NCBI GenBank assembly: GCA_010405405.1
Contig: MU004242.1
Coordinates: 100,748 to 164,747 of the forward strand
Origin: Microthyrium microscopicum
Taxonomy: Eukaryota; Ascomycota; Dothideomycetes; Microthyriales; Microthyriaceae
DNA length: 64,000 bases
Direction of reading: 5' to 3'
Shown here: in pieces, positions 1 to 12,244 of the stretch
How positions within the stretch are numbered: position 1 is the stretch's first letter
Layout of the letters: every line of letters begins with the position of its first letter
Translations under genes and position numbers: made by a program
The notes under the pieces: generated by a model
Database searches by the model: none
What the model saw: the letters and a program-made list of their open reading frames with translations, nothing else
Told to the model about the DNA's origin: nothing

Positions 1-848
1 AACTTTATTATCGAGCACAAAAAACAACATATCACTGTTATCAGGCTGAAGCCTAGAATAGATGCAACAGAATATTCAGGATTATCATGTTTCTTTCATT
101 TTGTCTAGCTACGCATTTTACTTCCGAACCCCACAAAGAAGCTTTAGCCAAGCTCTATATTTGGTTGCATCGACTGAATCATCTTGAAAAGCTCATGAAT
201 TACTAAATAGTACGTAAATCTATCGTTACTCAGTACCTCTACGATAGTCAGGATTGCGAACGTGGTCGCTCTTTATCTTCTCTAAATCTTTTATTACGTA
301 CATTTAGACTCTAGAGCCAGCGACGGCGATTCCAAGTGGCCAACGCCGGGCTTTAACAATTGCCAAAAAGTTGGAAATAGTAGGAAATGTAGGCCGTTTC
401 AACTTTGTTTTTCGCTACACCACCTAACTTTTTGGATTGGCTTATTCTAAGTTGCTGAAATAGCGTCCCGTGCCGGCGCTAACTGCAGATCTCCTCCACG
501 TTAGGCTTTCGGCGATGATAACTGGATGCAACAAAGATCTCCAATTTCAAGCCGTTGCTGTTAGCGGACGTCCTGTTCATCTTACCTACCCTATTCATCA
601 TAGTTGACCCTGCTCGCCCCCGGCTTGTGAGCCGTGTGGTGGGATAAGGCGAAATGATACGAAGGATTCACCAGAGGATTTACATGTGTATTACTACAAT
701 GGTTACATCCCCACAAGAATCAGGAACATAAGGTTATATTTGGATTTGTATAAAGAGGGACCTGAATCCTTCTGTTGATACCCCGGAAAAAGGATCTACA
801 CCAAGTTCTTAACAACTCGTTCCCCCTGATCTGCATCGCATCTAGATC
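1..848. other. non-coding stretch upstream of RNase T2
   Basis: AT-rich sequence with no convincing coding frame. It probably includes the promoter and 5' leader of the downstream RNase T2 gene; a TATA-like GTATAAAG lies at about 748-755, roughly 95 bases before the start codon. Nothing else recognised. Confidence 0.5.
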
Positions 849-2550
849 ATGGCTCTTACTTTGATCGCTTTGGGCCTGCTCGGCCCAGCGCTTCTTGTTC
901 AAGGTGCTTCAGAATCATGTCCTGCGAACTCGCAAGTGAGTTGCAAGAACACTACCATGGTTGCAGATCTCTGCTGCTTCAATGCTCCAGGAGGTTCTCT
1001 GCTTCAGACTCAATTCTGGGATACTAGGTGAGTTATTCTCATGCGCTTTCATTATGCGCTAGACGACTTTTATCTTGAGTAAGATGAGGTGACAGAAGTT
1101 GCGGACTAGAGACACTGTGCATGTATGATATCGTAGAGTTAGAACTTACTGATGAAATTTAGTCCTTCCACTGGACCAACCAATTCATGGACCATCCATG
1201 GACTTTGGCCAGATCACTGCGATGGAACTTATTCCTCCAATTGCGACTCGAGCAGAGCTTACACAAACATTGCCGGCATCTTGACATCATTTGGCCAAAC
1301 CTCTACTTTGAGCTATATGCAGACATACTGGAAGAACGATCCAGATGATGGTACGGATGAAGAATTCGTAAGTATCCAACTCTGCTGCATTCGGATTGAG
1401 AAACTAACTTCTGATAGTGGGTAAGAACCTATTCGTCTCTGGCTATAACACCTTTCCGATATTTGACTGAGCTTGGTTTTGATAATCCAACATCAAAGCC
1501 AAGTTCAACGTGTGGATGGAAGTTCTGTACTCTGGTGCTAACGTTAATCAGGAGCATGAATGGGCACAACACGGTACCTGCATTAGTACCCTCAATCCCA
1601 GTTGCTATAGTGGGTATCAATCCAAACAAGAAGCATCAGACTTCTTCGTCAAGGTTGTCAGTCTTTTCCAAACCTTGCCCACATACACAGTAAGTTTTCA
1701 TCCAACAGCCGGCTTTACCAAAACCTAATTCCACCTCTTCAGTGGCTTGCAAATGCCGGTATCACTCCTTCTACTACGAAAACATACACTTCTGCCCAGA
1801 TACAAAGCGCACTGAGCTCATCTCGAGGTCACCAAGCCGCAATCGTGTGTGTGAACGGCGCCCTCAACGCGGTCTACTATTACTTCAACGTTCAAGGCTC
1901 AGTACAAACCGGGAACTTCATTGCTGCAGATCCAGATTCATCTGCTTCCAACTGCCCATCTACTGGTATCAAGTACCTTCCAAAGACTGGCTCAACTGCT
2001 CCCACTGGCACCACAACTACTACGAGTACCGCTCCTACTGGCACGGGTGGAGCAATATCAGGATCCGGAACCATCAATGTTCTGAATGGCTCCACTCAGG
2101 ACGGTTGTGTCATTAGCGCTGGAACTTGGTATACGACTGGTAAGCTCCTCGAATCCAGAGATGTGTTGCGCTCTGAGCGCGGTCAGAAGTCGTTCTTTTT
2201 TGTCCACAGGGCACTAGAAAGAATTGAAGACGCACCAAATTGCAACTGATCCATTCTTTCAATGCGGCGACTAACTTCGATTAGGCACTTGTGCGACCTT
2301 CACCGCCACACCAAGCGGTAGTGGATTTACTTTAACTTCGAGCAAAGGCAAATGTGCCATTTCAAGTGGAGCTTTGACGTGCGCTTCCAGCGTCACCACT
2401 GCTACAGTGTTCACCTCCTCGGGCGGTCAGATTGCCTATAGCGGCTCCACTTCGTTCTATGCACCAGCTGTGGCATCTGGCTCTACACAAGAAACCATAT
2501 ACACCACCTCCAAATCTGTGGCATTGAAGCTGGTTTGGGCGGCTGCATAA
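849..2550 (+). CDS. secreted ribonuclease T2 with C-terminal domain
   Basis: Extracellular or vacuolar endoribonuclease that cleaves single-stranded RNA through a 2',3'-cyclic phosphate. Proposed exons: 849-1027, 1163-1367, 1418-1420, 1552-1689, 1743-2139, 2285-2550, which close in frame to 395 residues. A hydrophobic signal peptide covers about residues 1-20. Both catalytic signatures are present: WTIHGLWPD (CAS I) and EHEWAQHGTC (CAS II), with the active His, Glu and His. After the catalytic domain come a Thr/Gly-rich linker (TGTTTTTSTAPTGTGG) and a roughly 100-residue Cys-containing C-terminal domain, as in long fungal T2 enzymes. The conserved Trp before EHEW appears to be encoded by a 3-nt exon. 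Introns end with CTAAC branch sites close to the acceptor. Identification is secure; the micro-exon is inferred. Confidence 0.93.
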
Positions 2551-3855
2551 GCGGTTAGACCGTCTGCCTTACAAGGTATCTGACTGTGTGGACTGTTTCG
2601 TATATGAAAGTTTTGATAGATTCTAAGGGAGTCAATCATCAATACAGGACCTTGCTTCAAATAGTGTTTCCTAGAGAATATTATCGACGTTCAAGTTTGG
2701 AAAAGGTACTCGACGTACTGTCTTCATACTGATGACCATCTTCATCGTCCATGAGGCGCCACTCTTAATGTGCTTGTCACGTTGCATCTCAATCTATCGC
2801 ACCCAAAGGATTGAAACAATCATTGATGGTCTTCATTGAGGGCTGCTGAGAACACGCTCGTGGATGTCTGCTGAGATGATGTGCATTTACGTCGTCTGCG
2901 GCTTCTTTTGAAGACCAGTTTTGTACAAGGAATCTCCAAGCTTGAAGTCAAAACGAAAGTGACGCGTATTGCACGAACAGACGCGACGAGCAATCAGTGT
3001 GGCAGCACGCGTCCATTATTGGCTCGGTATGACGGCCAGCGAATCCGAACCTGGCTTGTGGCGTTGTGACATTGCCTGGGGCAGGGAGGGATTTAAATGG
3101 GAATCGCCGCGAAGGATTTCGAACTTTTCTCATTCCTCTTTCTCTTTTTCAGCATGCTCAATGCTTTCTACGTTCAAGTCTGACAGAATTGAAGTAGCTG
3201 TTCTTTGTGAATGGCGTATAACGGTGTGGTCACGATCTTGAGGTAGAAGTTTTTGCTGGAAGTTGTTTGTTGATGCTTTACCACGAAGACAGACTCTATG
3301 CTCTTCCTTTGTATTATTCAGGTACGACTGTACGAGGTTGTTGACTTACATTGACGCACTACGTAATTGCTTTAGCGGTGCTCCAAGTGCTGCTCCTCCA
3401 CATGCAACGGTCGGGGTTGGTTGTAACCTTGGGTGGCTTGAAGTCACTTTCTGGCAACAAAAGATTGATTCGTGCAACATTTCCTAATGGCGTAACGATC
3501 TGACAGCTTTGCCAATCAAGATTAAAGCAGCTGTGAGGAGCTTGCATCTACGAGACCTGCTTGGCCTGCCTGCCACCGGAAGATCCCTTCAGTCGGGCTC
3601 TTGATTCTGCGGTTATCAGTCGAGTATTCGCGCGCTTGAAATTTCGACTTTGATGATCTTCCTTCATTTCCCAGCCTGAATTTAGATGATTTTTATGATC
3701 TCCTCTTCCTCGAATACTACGCCAAAACCTCCTCGCGATACGCCCGACCAAGAGAAGATTCCTTCCAGTCGTCTCGAGAATCAGTACCAAGACCTTACGC
3801 GGTGGTCGGAAACAATCAAGGCCGCTAAATGTAGTTTCACTATTAGCGCCATCGC
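2551..3855. other. intergenic, no gene seen
   Basis: About 1.3 kb between RNase T2 and the rhodopsin-like gene. Short open frames occur on both strands, but none shows recognisable motifs, sensible splice partners or coding-like composition. It holds the 3' end of the first gene and the promoter of the next. Confidence 0.45.
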
Positions 3856-5118
3856 ATGGCTGTCGACATTGTTCCCCTCGCGGAGGGGGGCATACAACTG
3901 ATATCAGTCTGTTTGTTAATGATAGTCCTGGCATCCATTTTTGTTTCTCTACGCTTCTATTCTCGAACAATTCGAAAAGTGCCATATCAACCGGAAGACT
4001 ACACGATTCTCGCCGCGTTACTGATGCTATGGTTTGAAGGCAGCTTCATTATTGCCAGTACGCATTTGAGCACTCATGATGGACTCATGTTGGCTAACAC
4101 AAGCTAGTGACGCTCCTGGGTGGTATCGGGCACCATATGGTAGATCTCAAACCAGAGAATATCACGCAGATGTTCAAGGTATACTCCGAACTCATTTCCA
4201 CTTGTATTCAATCATTAATTACTGGCATAAGCTTTCCTACGGTATGCAGTTCGGCTATGCCATAGGTATCGGGTTGGTCAAATGCAGTCTTTGTATGACT
4301 CTAGCAAGAATATTATTCTATCAACCTTATCGAACTGCAGCGATTGTAGCCGGAATATTGGCGATATGCTGGTCAATATCAACAATCTTGGTTGGGATTC
4401 TGATTTGCACACCTATCTCAATGTTCTGGAATCCACTCGTCAATGGAGGCCACTGTGGAAATCAAAACCTTGCATTCGCTGCTGCTGGCACTACGGATGT
4501 AATCATTGACTTTTTCATAATGATCATTCCATTACCTGGAGTATTCAAACTACAGATTCCGCTGGCGAACAAACTTGCTGTTGCCAGTATCTTTCTACTC
4601 GGACTATGGTATGTACTCCAGTCAGGAAACCACTCTGGGCTATTAAAGCTGATCAGTCTAGTACGATCGCCGTCGGTTCCCTTCGCGTCGTTAGTATCGT
4701 AAAACTCAGCTTCGAAGACGCCTCATACTCTGGAAAGATCCCAGATATGCTCACAATACTAGAGCTTGGTGTCGCAATCATAGTTACAAGTTGTCCGATT
4801 CTACGACCAGTATTTGACAAATTTGTTCATGCGACACTTCCTAGCGCATTACCGAACCGCAGCTGTATGGAAGCGATCGAGGATATTCATGGAAAGCACC
4901 AGGCGCAGTGCGTCTCACATACAAAAAGAAGACCTCAATGGTTAAATGCTCTGTCCGGGAGACAGATCGATGAAGAAAGCGGGACCGATAGCCTCACAAG
5001 GTTGGAACAAGAATCTCTTGATGAAGATAGGATCTGGCTGGAGCGCAACGGGCGTAATGGAACAACGCCGAGGTCGTATACTTCAGATCCTTCACCTGAG
5101 TCGAGTCACTCACGATGA
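3856..5118 (+). CDS. rhodopsin-fold fungal integral membrane protein (PTH11/SAT-like)
   Basis: Predicted seven-helix plasma-membrane protein of the large fungal family often called PTH11-like or 'Rhodopsin domain' proteins; ligand unknown. Proposed exons 3856-4057, 4108-4178, 4232-4608, 4662-5118 close in frame to 368 residues. Seen: a first helix (about residues 13-35), then the YQPEDYT stretch typical of the loop after helix 1, a helix with GIGLVKCSLC, the extracellular Cys loop NGGHCGNQN, and the helix entry DVIIDFFIMIIPLP, all characteristic of the family. The last 130 residues are hydrophilic, rich in Ser, Arg and Glu, and presumably cytosolic. No CFEM domain precedes the helices, so it is not a classical CFEM-PTH11 receptor. 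A second family member lies at 49-51 kb on the other strand. The specific role is unknown. Confidence 0.85.
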
Positions 5119-5753
5119 TTCTGGTTACGATGATTGCGAAGCCCCCGTACTTCAGTCGGGGCCGATTGAGTGGATATTGAAGCCACCGAGATGGATGTTT
5201 CAACGACTCTCCGTTTCTATACAAGATATAAATAGATGGAAAGAGGTCATCCTCGAACAAAAAAACAATTTTCGGATTGTACAAGACAATATAAATCATG
5301 AAAGATAGAGTCTAGAGATCACTACAGAATTTTGAAGCTACTCAACGAGTCAACAACCCATCGTAGAGTACTTGGTAGCAGTCAAATCGGGTCCGCGGGG
5401 AGACATCTGAGTGGTTCATTCTTTGGCTTGCCTGCGCGTAAACCCGCCTCTTAATTAAACATGCGCAAGCCTGCAAAGGACACTTTTGTTCTTTTCTTTT
5501 AGCGAATCGTTCGTAGGTAAGCGAAACTCCCTCCAGTCGGGACTGATGCACATCGAAGCAAAAGGAAGACTTGAGTCGTTTGTTCCTTCCATCGCGGCAA
5601 AATACCCTGCACTTGCATAAGAATTGATTGGTATCGTTCTGGGATCCGAGCTCATGCTCGAATACTTCTAACTTCTTGTATCTTGCTTGACCTTCTCCTG
5701 CTTCCTCTTTCACATCTGCGGAGGGATTGTGATTTCAGCCCACCAGCTACACC
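5119..5753. other. intergenic, P450 promoter region
   Basis: Gap between the rhodopsin-like gene and the P450. A minus-strand open frame of about 120 codons (5342-5713) has no recognisable features and I do not accept it as a gene. Probably the P450 promoter and leader. Confidence 0.4.
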
Positions 5754-7581
5754 ATGGCTATCGCGGCCTTTCTTTCCACCAGCAATGTGGCGTTGGGCCT
5801 AGTGATCTCAACTGTAGCGTATAGCGTTTACACGGCGATCTATCGTCTATACTTTCATCCTCTAGCCAAGTTTCCAGGACCTAAGTTGGCTGCACTCACG
5901 GACTGCTATGAGTTGTACTACGACGTTGTGCAACAAGGAATGTGGATCTGGGAAATTAACAGAATGCATGATCAATATGGTAAGCTGATTCCTTTCATGA
6001 GAGAACTGGAGGAGAGCTATTCGAGCAATATATAGCCTAATCTAGCTTAAGGCTGTTGACATAGAGATTGAACTAATTCCTAGCTTAGGACCGATTGTTC
6101 GGATAAACACTGATGAGCTGCACATACGAGATCCCGAATTCTATGATGAAATTTATACCACTGGAAATAAGAAACGCGACAAATACTCCAAATGGTACGT
6201 TTTACTTTCGGCTCCGGATCTGATCAAATGAAATGTATTGACTTCAATCAGGGCGAAAACGGCTGGCACTCCAACATCGACCGCCACAACCGTCGAGCAT
6301 GATCTCCATCGCAGTAGGCGAGCAGCAATAAATCCATTCTTCTCAACTCGCTCAGTTGGCAAACTAGAACCCAAGATTCAGCAAAAGATCGATACGCTAT
6401 GCACCCGCTTCGAAGAGCTGGCCAAAACTGGAGAACCATTCAGATTAGACGCCGCATTCAGTGCGTTAACCACTGACGTGATAACCGAATACTGCTATGG
6501 TCATACATATGACTATCTCTTGGAGCCAGACTTCAAACTGGAATGGAAAACAGCAATGGACGTTGTCTTTTCCGGCTCAGCTTTTCGACGAGCAACACCA
6601 TGGCTCACAGAGCTGATGCAGAAGTTTCCTGACAAGTATATTTTGCAAATGGCACCACAATTGGGAGCATTGATCAATTTTCAGAACGACATCAAAGTGG
6701 AAGCCAAAAAGTCACTACAGGACCAGGAAGAGAAGCGGAAGATTGAACCTTCAATCTTTAGTTCACTTCTAGAGAGTGATATAGTGCCTGCTTATGAAAA
6801 GAATGAGGCTCACTTGGTTGATGAAGGAACTACAATAGTAGCCGCTGGAGTGGAGACTACTGCTAAAGCATTGGCGACTACGGTCTTCTATGTTCTGACG
6901 ACTCCGAGTGTTCTTACGAAGCTTCGAGAGGAACTTGAAACAGTTATGCCCAATAGATCTTCGAAACCGTCTTGGATGCAGCTTCAACAGCTGCCGTACT
7001 TGGTATGTTTCTGAGCGCTGCATCTCGTACCTTAATCTAACCTTCATCACAGTCGGCAGTCATTTCAGAAGGTATCAGACTTTCGCACGGCGTAACAACT
7101 AGATCTCCACGTCTACTCGATGAGCCTCTCCAATACAAAGAATGGGTCATTCCACCAAAGGTCTGTCCATCAACACATCTTTATCCAGTGCTAACGAGAG
7201 CCAGACTCCCATCAGTGAGATCTCGTATTTCGTTACTATGAACCCCGGCATATTTCCAGAGCCAGAATCATTCAGACCGGAAAGATGGATGCAAAATGAG
7301 CGACTGGACAAATATCTAGCCAATTTCGGCAAAGGAAGTCGCATATGTCTAGGAATCAAGTATGTCTATACCTTTCAGTGATTGAGGAACAAGCTCATGA
7401 ATCTTCTAGTCTCGCTTACGCCGAAATGTTTCTCACTTTGGCAGCATTGTTTCGCAACTTCGACATTGAGCTGTACGAAACGACGATTGATGATATCAAA
7501 TTTGAGCGGGATTTGTTTGTAGCGACTCCGATGCTGACTTCGAAGGGAGTTCGTGCTTTTATTGCTGGAACGCGTTCGTGA
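5754..7581 (+). CDS. cytochrome P450 monooxygenase
   Basis: Haem-thiolate monooxygenase anchored in the ER; substrate unknown. Proposed exons 5754-5979, 6089-6194, 6252-7002, 7053-7160, 7205-7359, 7410-7581 give 505 residues, the normal length. Seen in order: N-terminal membrane helix; the proline-rich hinge [29 protein letters not shown], typical of the C helix in fungal P450s related to the trichodiene-oxygenase-like group; the I-helix motif [10 protein letters not shown]; the K-helix ExxR as EGIR; FRPERW; and the haem loop [10 protein letters not shown] with the ligand Cys. All key residues are present and each junction keeps phase. No terpene synthase, PKS or NRPS is nearby, so the pathway cannot be assigned. 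Confidence 0.95.
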
Positions 7582-8227
7582 ACTACATTCATGTTGTACT
7601 TTCATGAAGATATCAATAACATTACAGCATTTTCCCCATTGAGAGCATGGGCATTTAATCAGATAGAACGATTAAAAGTAAAATTCCAGTTCGATATAAT
7701 CGCAGTATGTCGATACCAAAGTCCTGCAAAGTGTAGGAGCAAGCACTGTATATTTTGTAGTTGACGAATTTGCGATGTTAAGGGGACAAAAGTGGTCAAA
7801 CATTAAATAAAACAATTGTTTCTGCGTTGAAGATCAGCGTAGCCTGAAGGGGCTAGCTTTTGTATATTGTGGTCTAGCTCATTCCAATGTTTGCCCTAGT
7901 GCCGCCGCTTACGGAACGCTAGTGTGGGTTGGTTTGTCTATGATAATGCAAAAGTTGAGCGCTCTCGCTCGAATCCCTTTTTGCTCTTCACATATCATGC
8001 ATCTTTTTTTAATGGTATCATATTTTTATGTCGGTAGTATCTACTACTAAGGTCTATCTTTGGTTTTTTATTAAATGAGCTGCCTGTTATCAAGGGCTCA
8101 GTTTTGAAGTTGAAGGTGAAAGAAATTGCTGACTCAGTGTCGCCACTTACCTTGATCATCGACATGATCTTTTCCTCCATCATCGATTGTACAATCAATC
8201 CATAATTTGACCTATCCGCTATAAAAA
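7582..8227. other. intergenic, F-box gene promoter
   Basis: AT-rich spacer between the P450 and the F-box gene. No coding frame accepted. CTATAAAA lies a few bases before the F-box start codon, too close to be an ordinary TATA box. Confidence 0.4.
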
Positions 8228-9371
8228 ATGGCAGGTCAATCAAAACGACAACAGCAACAAGTCCAAGATGACTCCAATCCAACCCAGGAAGACGAGCTGA
8301 TAGACCTCACCCAAAAGCTAGTTCTCCGCTCCAAGCGTACCGAACGCCTCCTCAAAAGAGCCAAAGTCAAAGCAAAAAAACCAAGAACAGGCATAGCAAC
8401 CATCCATGATCTCCCAGCAGAGCTTCTACTCGACATATTAACCTGGTCTCGGCCCAGCGATGTCCTCGCCCTGTCGCAGACATGCAAGTGGTTCCAAGAC
8501 TTCATATCGCACGAAGAGGCAACCATCGCCAAAAGCATCATTCGCTGGCGTTACCCTTGCCTCGAGAAATGTTTCAGGCTGCCAAAGTTGATCGCGGACA
8601 TTGACACAAGTCTTCATCCGACGATCCAGGATCCGCAGAGACAGGAGATACAGCAGATTCACAAGAAGCCTTATCAGCATATAAAATCACCGGATCCGAT
8701 GGTCGTATGTACATGTCTTACCTGTCTGCTGCGCTGGAATGGACTTTGCTTGATATTGGATTTTGCGTTTTGGCAGGCCAATTTGGATAAGGGCGATCCG
8801 ATTCCTATTATTCCACGAGGGAGATATCCGGCTTGGAATCAGAAGCTTATTGAACACAATGCGGCTACCGTCTCACACGCGCTATACCATCCGCTGTGGT
8901 ATGCGAGGATTTTGGAGAAGCATCTACAGTCGACGGTAGGATCTATTCGACGGCATGCGCAGAATAAAGGCAACAAGAGAAAACGTTTTCGCATGACGGA
9001 AGAAGATGCTGCGGCGGGGACTGACTTGTTTCTTGAAGCCAAGGGTCCTGTCACCTTTGACTTTCCGTACATGAGAGACAATTACTACATGCTGGAAGCA
9101 TATCTACCGAGTCGATCTTGGATTTCGGAGAGGGGAGGATGGATTTATATGCCGGCGGATCATGAGCGCGATATGCAGATGTTGGTTCGCTGGCAAGAAT
9201 GGCGGAAAAGGAAACAGCTTGGGGACTTGAAAGAGGTCTCTCAGAGCAAAAGAAGGGCCGGGTGAGTAGATGTACACTTGCACTATCTGTTCCAAGAACT
9301 GGATTGTGTGAATTGTAAGGGAGAATCTGGAAGAGATCGGCTTGCTTTGGTTGGAAGGTCTTCAGCGTTGA
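8228..9371 (+). CDS. F-box protein
   Basis: Probable substrate adaptor of an SCF ubiquitin ligase. The F-box is clear near residues 58-95: IHDLPAELLLDILTW, then PSDVLALSQTCKWF. Upstream is a basic, Gln/Lys-rich disordered start. The rest has the look of the expanded F-box families of filamentous fungi (a CTCLTC pair, many aromatic residues, a charged end) with no LRR or WD repeats. The first exon runs open to a stop at 9265, but a strong GTGAGT donor at 9262 overlaps that stop. Splicing to an acceptor ending at 9319 gives 17 further residues (GENLEEIGLLWLEG...) and a stop at 9371, so I prefer two exons (8228-9261, 9320-9371; 361 residues). The single-exon form (345 residues) remains possible. 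Target unknown. Confidence 0.85.
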
Positions 9372-11300
9372 GTTTAGAGATGCGCCAAATGGAGAGAGGT
9401 AGCTTGCAAGGTCAAGAATTGTTCTGGAAATGATCCTTCTTGGGTTGATACATCTATACGACAAAGATCCTTTGTGTAGCTATATCTCACTTAACTGTTC
9501 TTCTTTTTACAACGCGGGCACACCCAAAACATAATGGAGGTGCTTTCTTAGAGTTAATCAGGCTGATAGTAGCCGGCTTCAACTGCCGTAGAAATTGCTG
9601 AGGCTCGAAATAGAGGCCAAATATCATAGTGTAATAGTCCGTTTCAGTATTCAGCCTCATTGGGCCAAAAATCAAGGCAATTAGCAAGGAGAATAATGGC
9701 TTGCAGCTAGCTATTTTAGCGATTGTGATTCCTGTTTGAAGCGGCCCAGCATCATGATCCAGGCCATGAAGTTGCAATTTTCCAGAAATGCAACATGATT
9801 CAGCTGTGTTGAAGTAGGCTAAGAAGATATTAATAGCCTGGCATTGGTTGAGGGACCAATATTGACAATTCCAGTCATTGATGCATTCGCTAAGCCGCGC
9901 GGCCCAGTTTCTTGGAATATCTTCATGCCAGATGTCAGTTCGTAGTTCGGCAAATCGTCGATATCTTTCTCTCAAAGTGGATATAGCGACAGATTTTGTA
10001 GGTTATCGGATGGGCTCATGTACAGATGGCACTTGACGATGACGCGTGATGGCTCGCATGGCACTAATCTGACGGATCACGACCGAGGCATCCAAGTTGC
10101 ATACAAGTGGCATCCACCAAGTGTTCAAGTGTCTACAAGTGTCTACAAACCCTTGACAAGTATTGTACGGTATGATACCCAAACGACTCTTAAAAGTGAA
10201 GCTGGGCGACCATGCGATCCCCCTGTCATGAACCAGTTTCCAAACCTTGCGGCCCGGCCGGGATTGCCAGCCCAAAGGGGGGAGAACTGGTGGATCAAGA
10301 GGGTGACACACTGCCAATCAGATGGCGATACTGCAATAGCTCGGATTTGGCCGCACAACCTTGATCTTATTCTTCTTTTAGCCTCTGTCACTCTTGAACG
10401 GAAAAGTATTGCTGATATTTCAGAAATTGAGATCATGTCGGGCATAGCGAGCGCATTTGTTACGATACCCCTATTCGGGACAAGAATAGATCCCCAACCC
10501 ACTGCGACTATCAACATCATTGTACTGCACGCTACAACTGACAAGCAGCCAGTACCGACAGTCAATGTACATTCGGGTGACCCCGCTGCAAATGCAATGC
10601 ACATTGCTGGCCTTGCAGCTTTTTGATGAAACGAGACTGGAGGATTGTGGCTTGCGGCGGCCTGGTCATGCGATGCTGCGAATGGGATATCCTCCACACC
10701 ATCTTTGGCTTACTGGCTGCCACTGGTGATAGCCCATGATAGTCCAAGGTTCCCAATTCTTCAAAGCTAGGCCTTTTGACTCTCTCATTCGACAGTTTCA
10801 AACCCCGCTCATGCATTTCCTGGGAACTTCTCCCTGGCCTCTCTCTCAAACTCCTCCATCCGGCCCATCCACGCCATCCCACCCCGGCTACACTGGCTTC
10901 ATTGCCGGTTGGATTCTTGGAAACTCATCTCACTCTTGGGGACATTGGTGACCTTGTTCTCACCCTTTCCACCACCATGTTGAGCCTGTTCGTCACTCGT
11001 CTTCAAGCCTATCGCCCTGCGCCCTCCCCCTCTACACTAGGCTTGTCTGTGAGTGGCTCTTGATGCACTGCCGTCTCATCATCATCTCAGCAACCTGAAA
11101 TCAAGAAAATATCACGAGCTATGCCTCTCCACCGCCCGACTATCGGAGTGGCCTCACCTGGTTCCTGCATTAAATCCCGGTGATGCCCTTGCGATTATCT
11201 CTCTGTCTACAACCTCTCAGAGTGTGACACGTCAGTTACCATATCCTTTTTGCGCAATCTCCCGTACGTTTGACAGCTCCCCCCTCATAAACACCCAACC
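9372..11300. other. intergenic with unsupported ORFs
   Basis: Almost 2 kb without an accepted gene. A minus-strand open frame (9487-9975, about 160 codons, no ATG at its start) and overlapping frames on both strands at 10018-10697 show no family motif. A CAAG-rich patch at about 10092-10160 includes a direct repeat of a 10-bp unit (CAAGTGTCTA, 10126-10145). From about 10800 the sequence becomes pyrimidine-rich, as expected of the leader of the next gene. Confidence 0.35.
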
Positions 11301-12023
11301 ATGTGTCTGTACCTCTTTCCACCACGACCAAAGAAGCATCGGCCTTCAGCATCCTACTTTGAAGATCCACGGCCTAGCAAACGCAGACGAACCTATCAAC
11401 GCATTCCATCTTCGTCATCGTCAGAGGCGTCTTCACCGGTGCGGTACGAGCCGCTGCGTGGACATGGTCTTAGACCGGAAAGTCGACTTGTTACTGCTGT
11501 GCCTGTGAGTGGAGTGCTGCGAGGCCGTGGAACGAAAAGAGATCCGCCAATCACCTCTTTACACGGAAATGGAATTAAACGAACTTCATCTCGTCGATCA
11601 TCAGAGTATGTTTTTTGGGAAATCTCCTACATGCCATACTAATCTCTTCGCAGACGACCTGTTATAAGAGAGCCTGTAATGATGTCTACCAAGAGGCGTT
11701 CATCAAGTACGAGAGAATCAAGGCCAAGTGAAATGAGAACAAGACCACAATATGTTCCAGCAGTACCGCAAGCATTTCCCGACTACTATCAACAACTTTC
11801 TCAATCAGCAAGAGGACATCCTTTGCGCCATGCGCAACCGTCAATAGCGCAAACGTATAGAACTCGTCCGGACGATTACTTTAGTTATCTGGACATATCA
11901 ACAGTTCGAGCAGCTACCAATCAAGCATTACAGGCCACGATATACGAAACCACTCGGCCAGCGCGAACTTCAGTCAGGCGCGACTTGAGGAGAAGACCTG
12001 CTCGTAATTGTCTTCAGTGTTGA
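11301..12023 (+). CDS. basic, disordered hypothetical protein
   Basis: Not recognised. Proposed exons 11301-11605 and 11654-12023 (intron GTATGT...CTAATCTCTTCGCAG) close to 224 residues. The product is rich in Arg and Ser, with clusters such as PSKRRRTYQRIPSSSSS and TKRRSSSTRESRPSEMR, a probable nuclear localisation signal (PSKRRR), and a more ordered-looking end around DDYFSYLDISTVRAATNQAL. No membrane segment or signal peptide. Composition suggests a nuclear or nucleic-acid-associated disordered protein, but that is inference from residues only. The start has a reasonable context (CAACCATGTG). Confidence 0.6.
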
Positions 12024-12244
12024 TACTTTAATTTTCGTTGCATCATGGGTCGGCGCATGATGGGTTATACAGGACACGGGGTTTCACCGTACATATGCTT
12101 GCATTCATATTCTTGCATTTCTAACCTTTAGACTCTAAATCTAATGAACCCTGGCGGTTCACTTCATCACTTCATACACAAATTATCAGAAAACCAACAG
12201 ATTCGTTCAATCAGTGTCATGATACAGCATTCTTTTCTAACAGA

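Noticed and set aside
3548-3985. Minus-strand open frame overlapping the rhodopsin-like gene start
   Set aside because: Overlaps a well-supported gene on the other strand; no motifs; likely a shadow.
7940-7985. tRNA-like T-arm text (GCTCGAATCCC)
   Set aside because: No D-arm, anticodon arm or acceptor pairing could be built around it.
9487-9975. Minus-strand open frame of about 160 codons
   Set aside because: No ATG at its start, no family motif, no plausible upstream exon found. Kept only as a note in the intergenic entry.
10092-10160. CAAG-rich patch as a minisatellite or inverted-repeat element
   Set aside because: Only one clean tandem unit pair (10 bp); no flanking inverted repeats or larger copies seen.
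10018-10697. Overlapping open frames of about 200 codons on both strands
   Set aside because: Open in both directions with no recognisable domains; composition looks like chance opening in GC-richer sequence.
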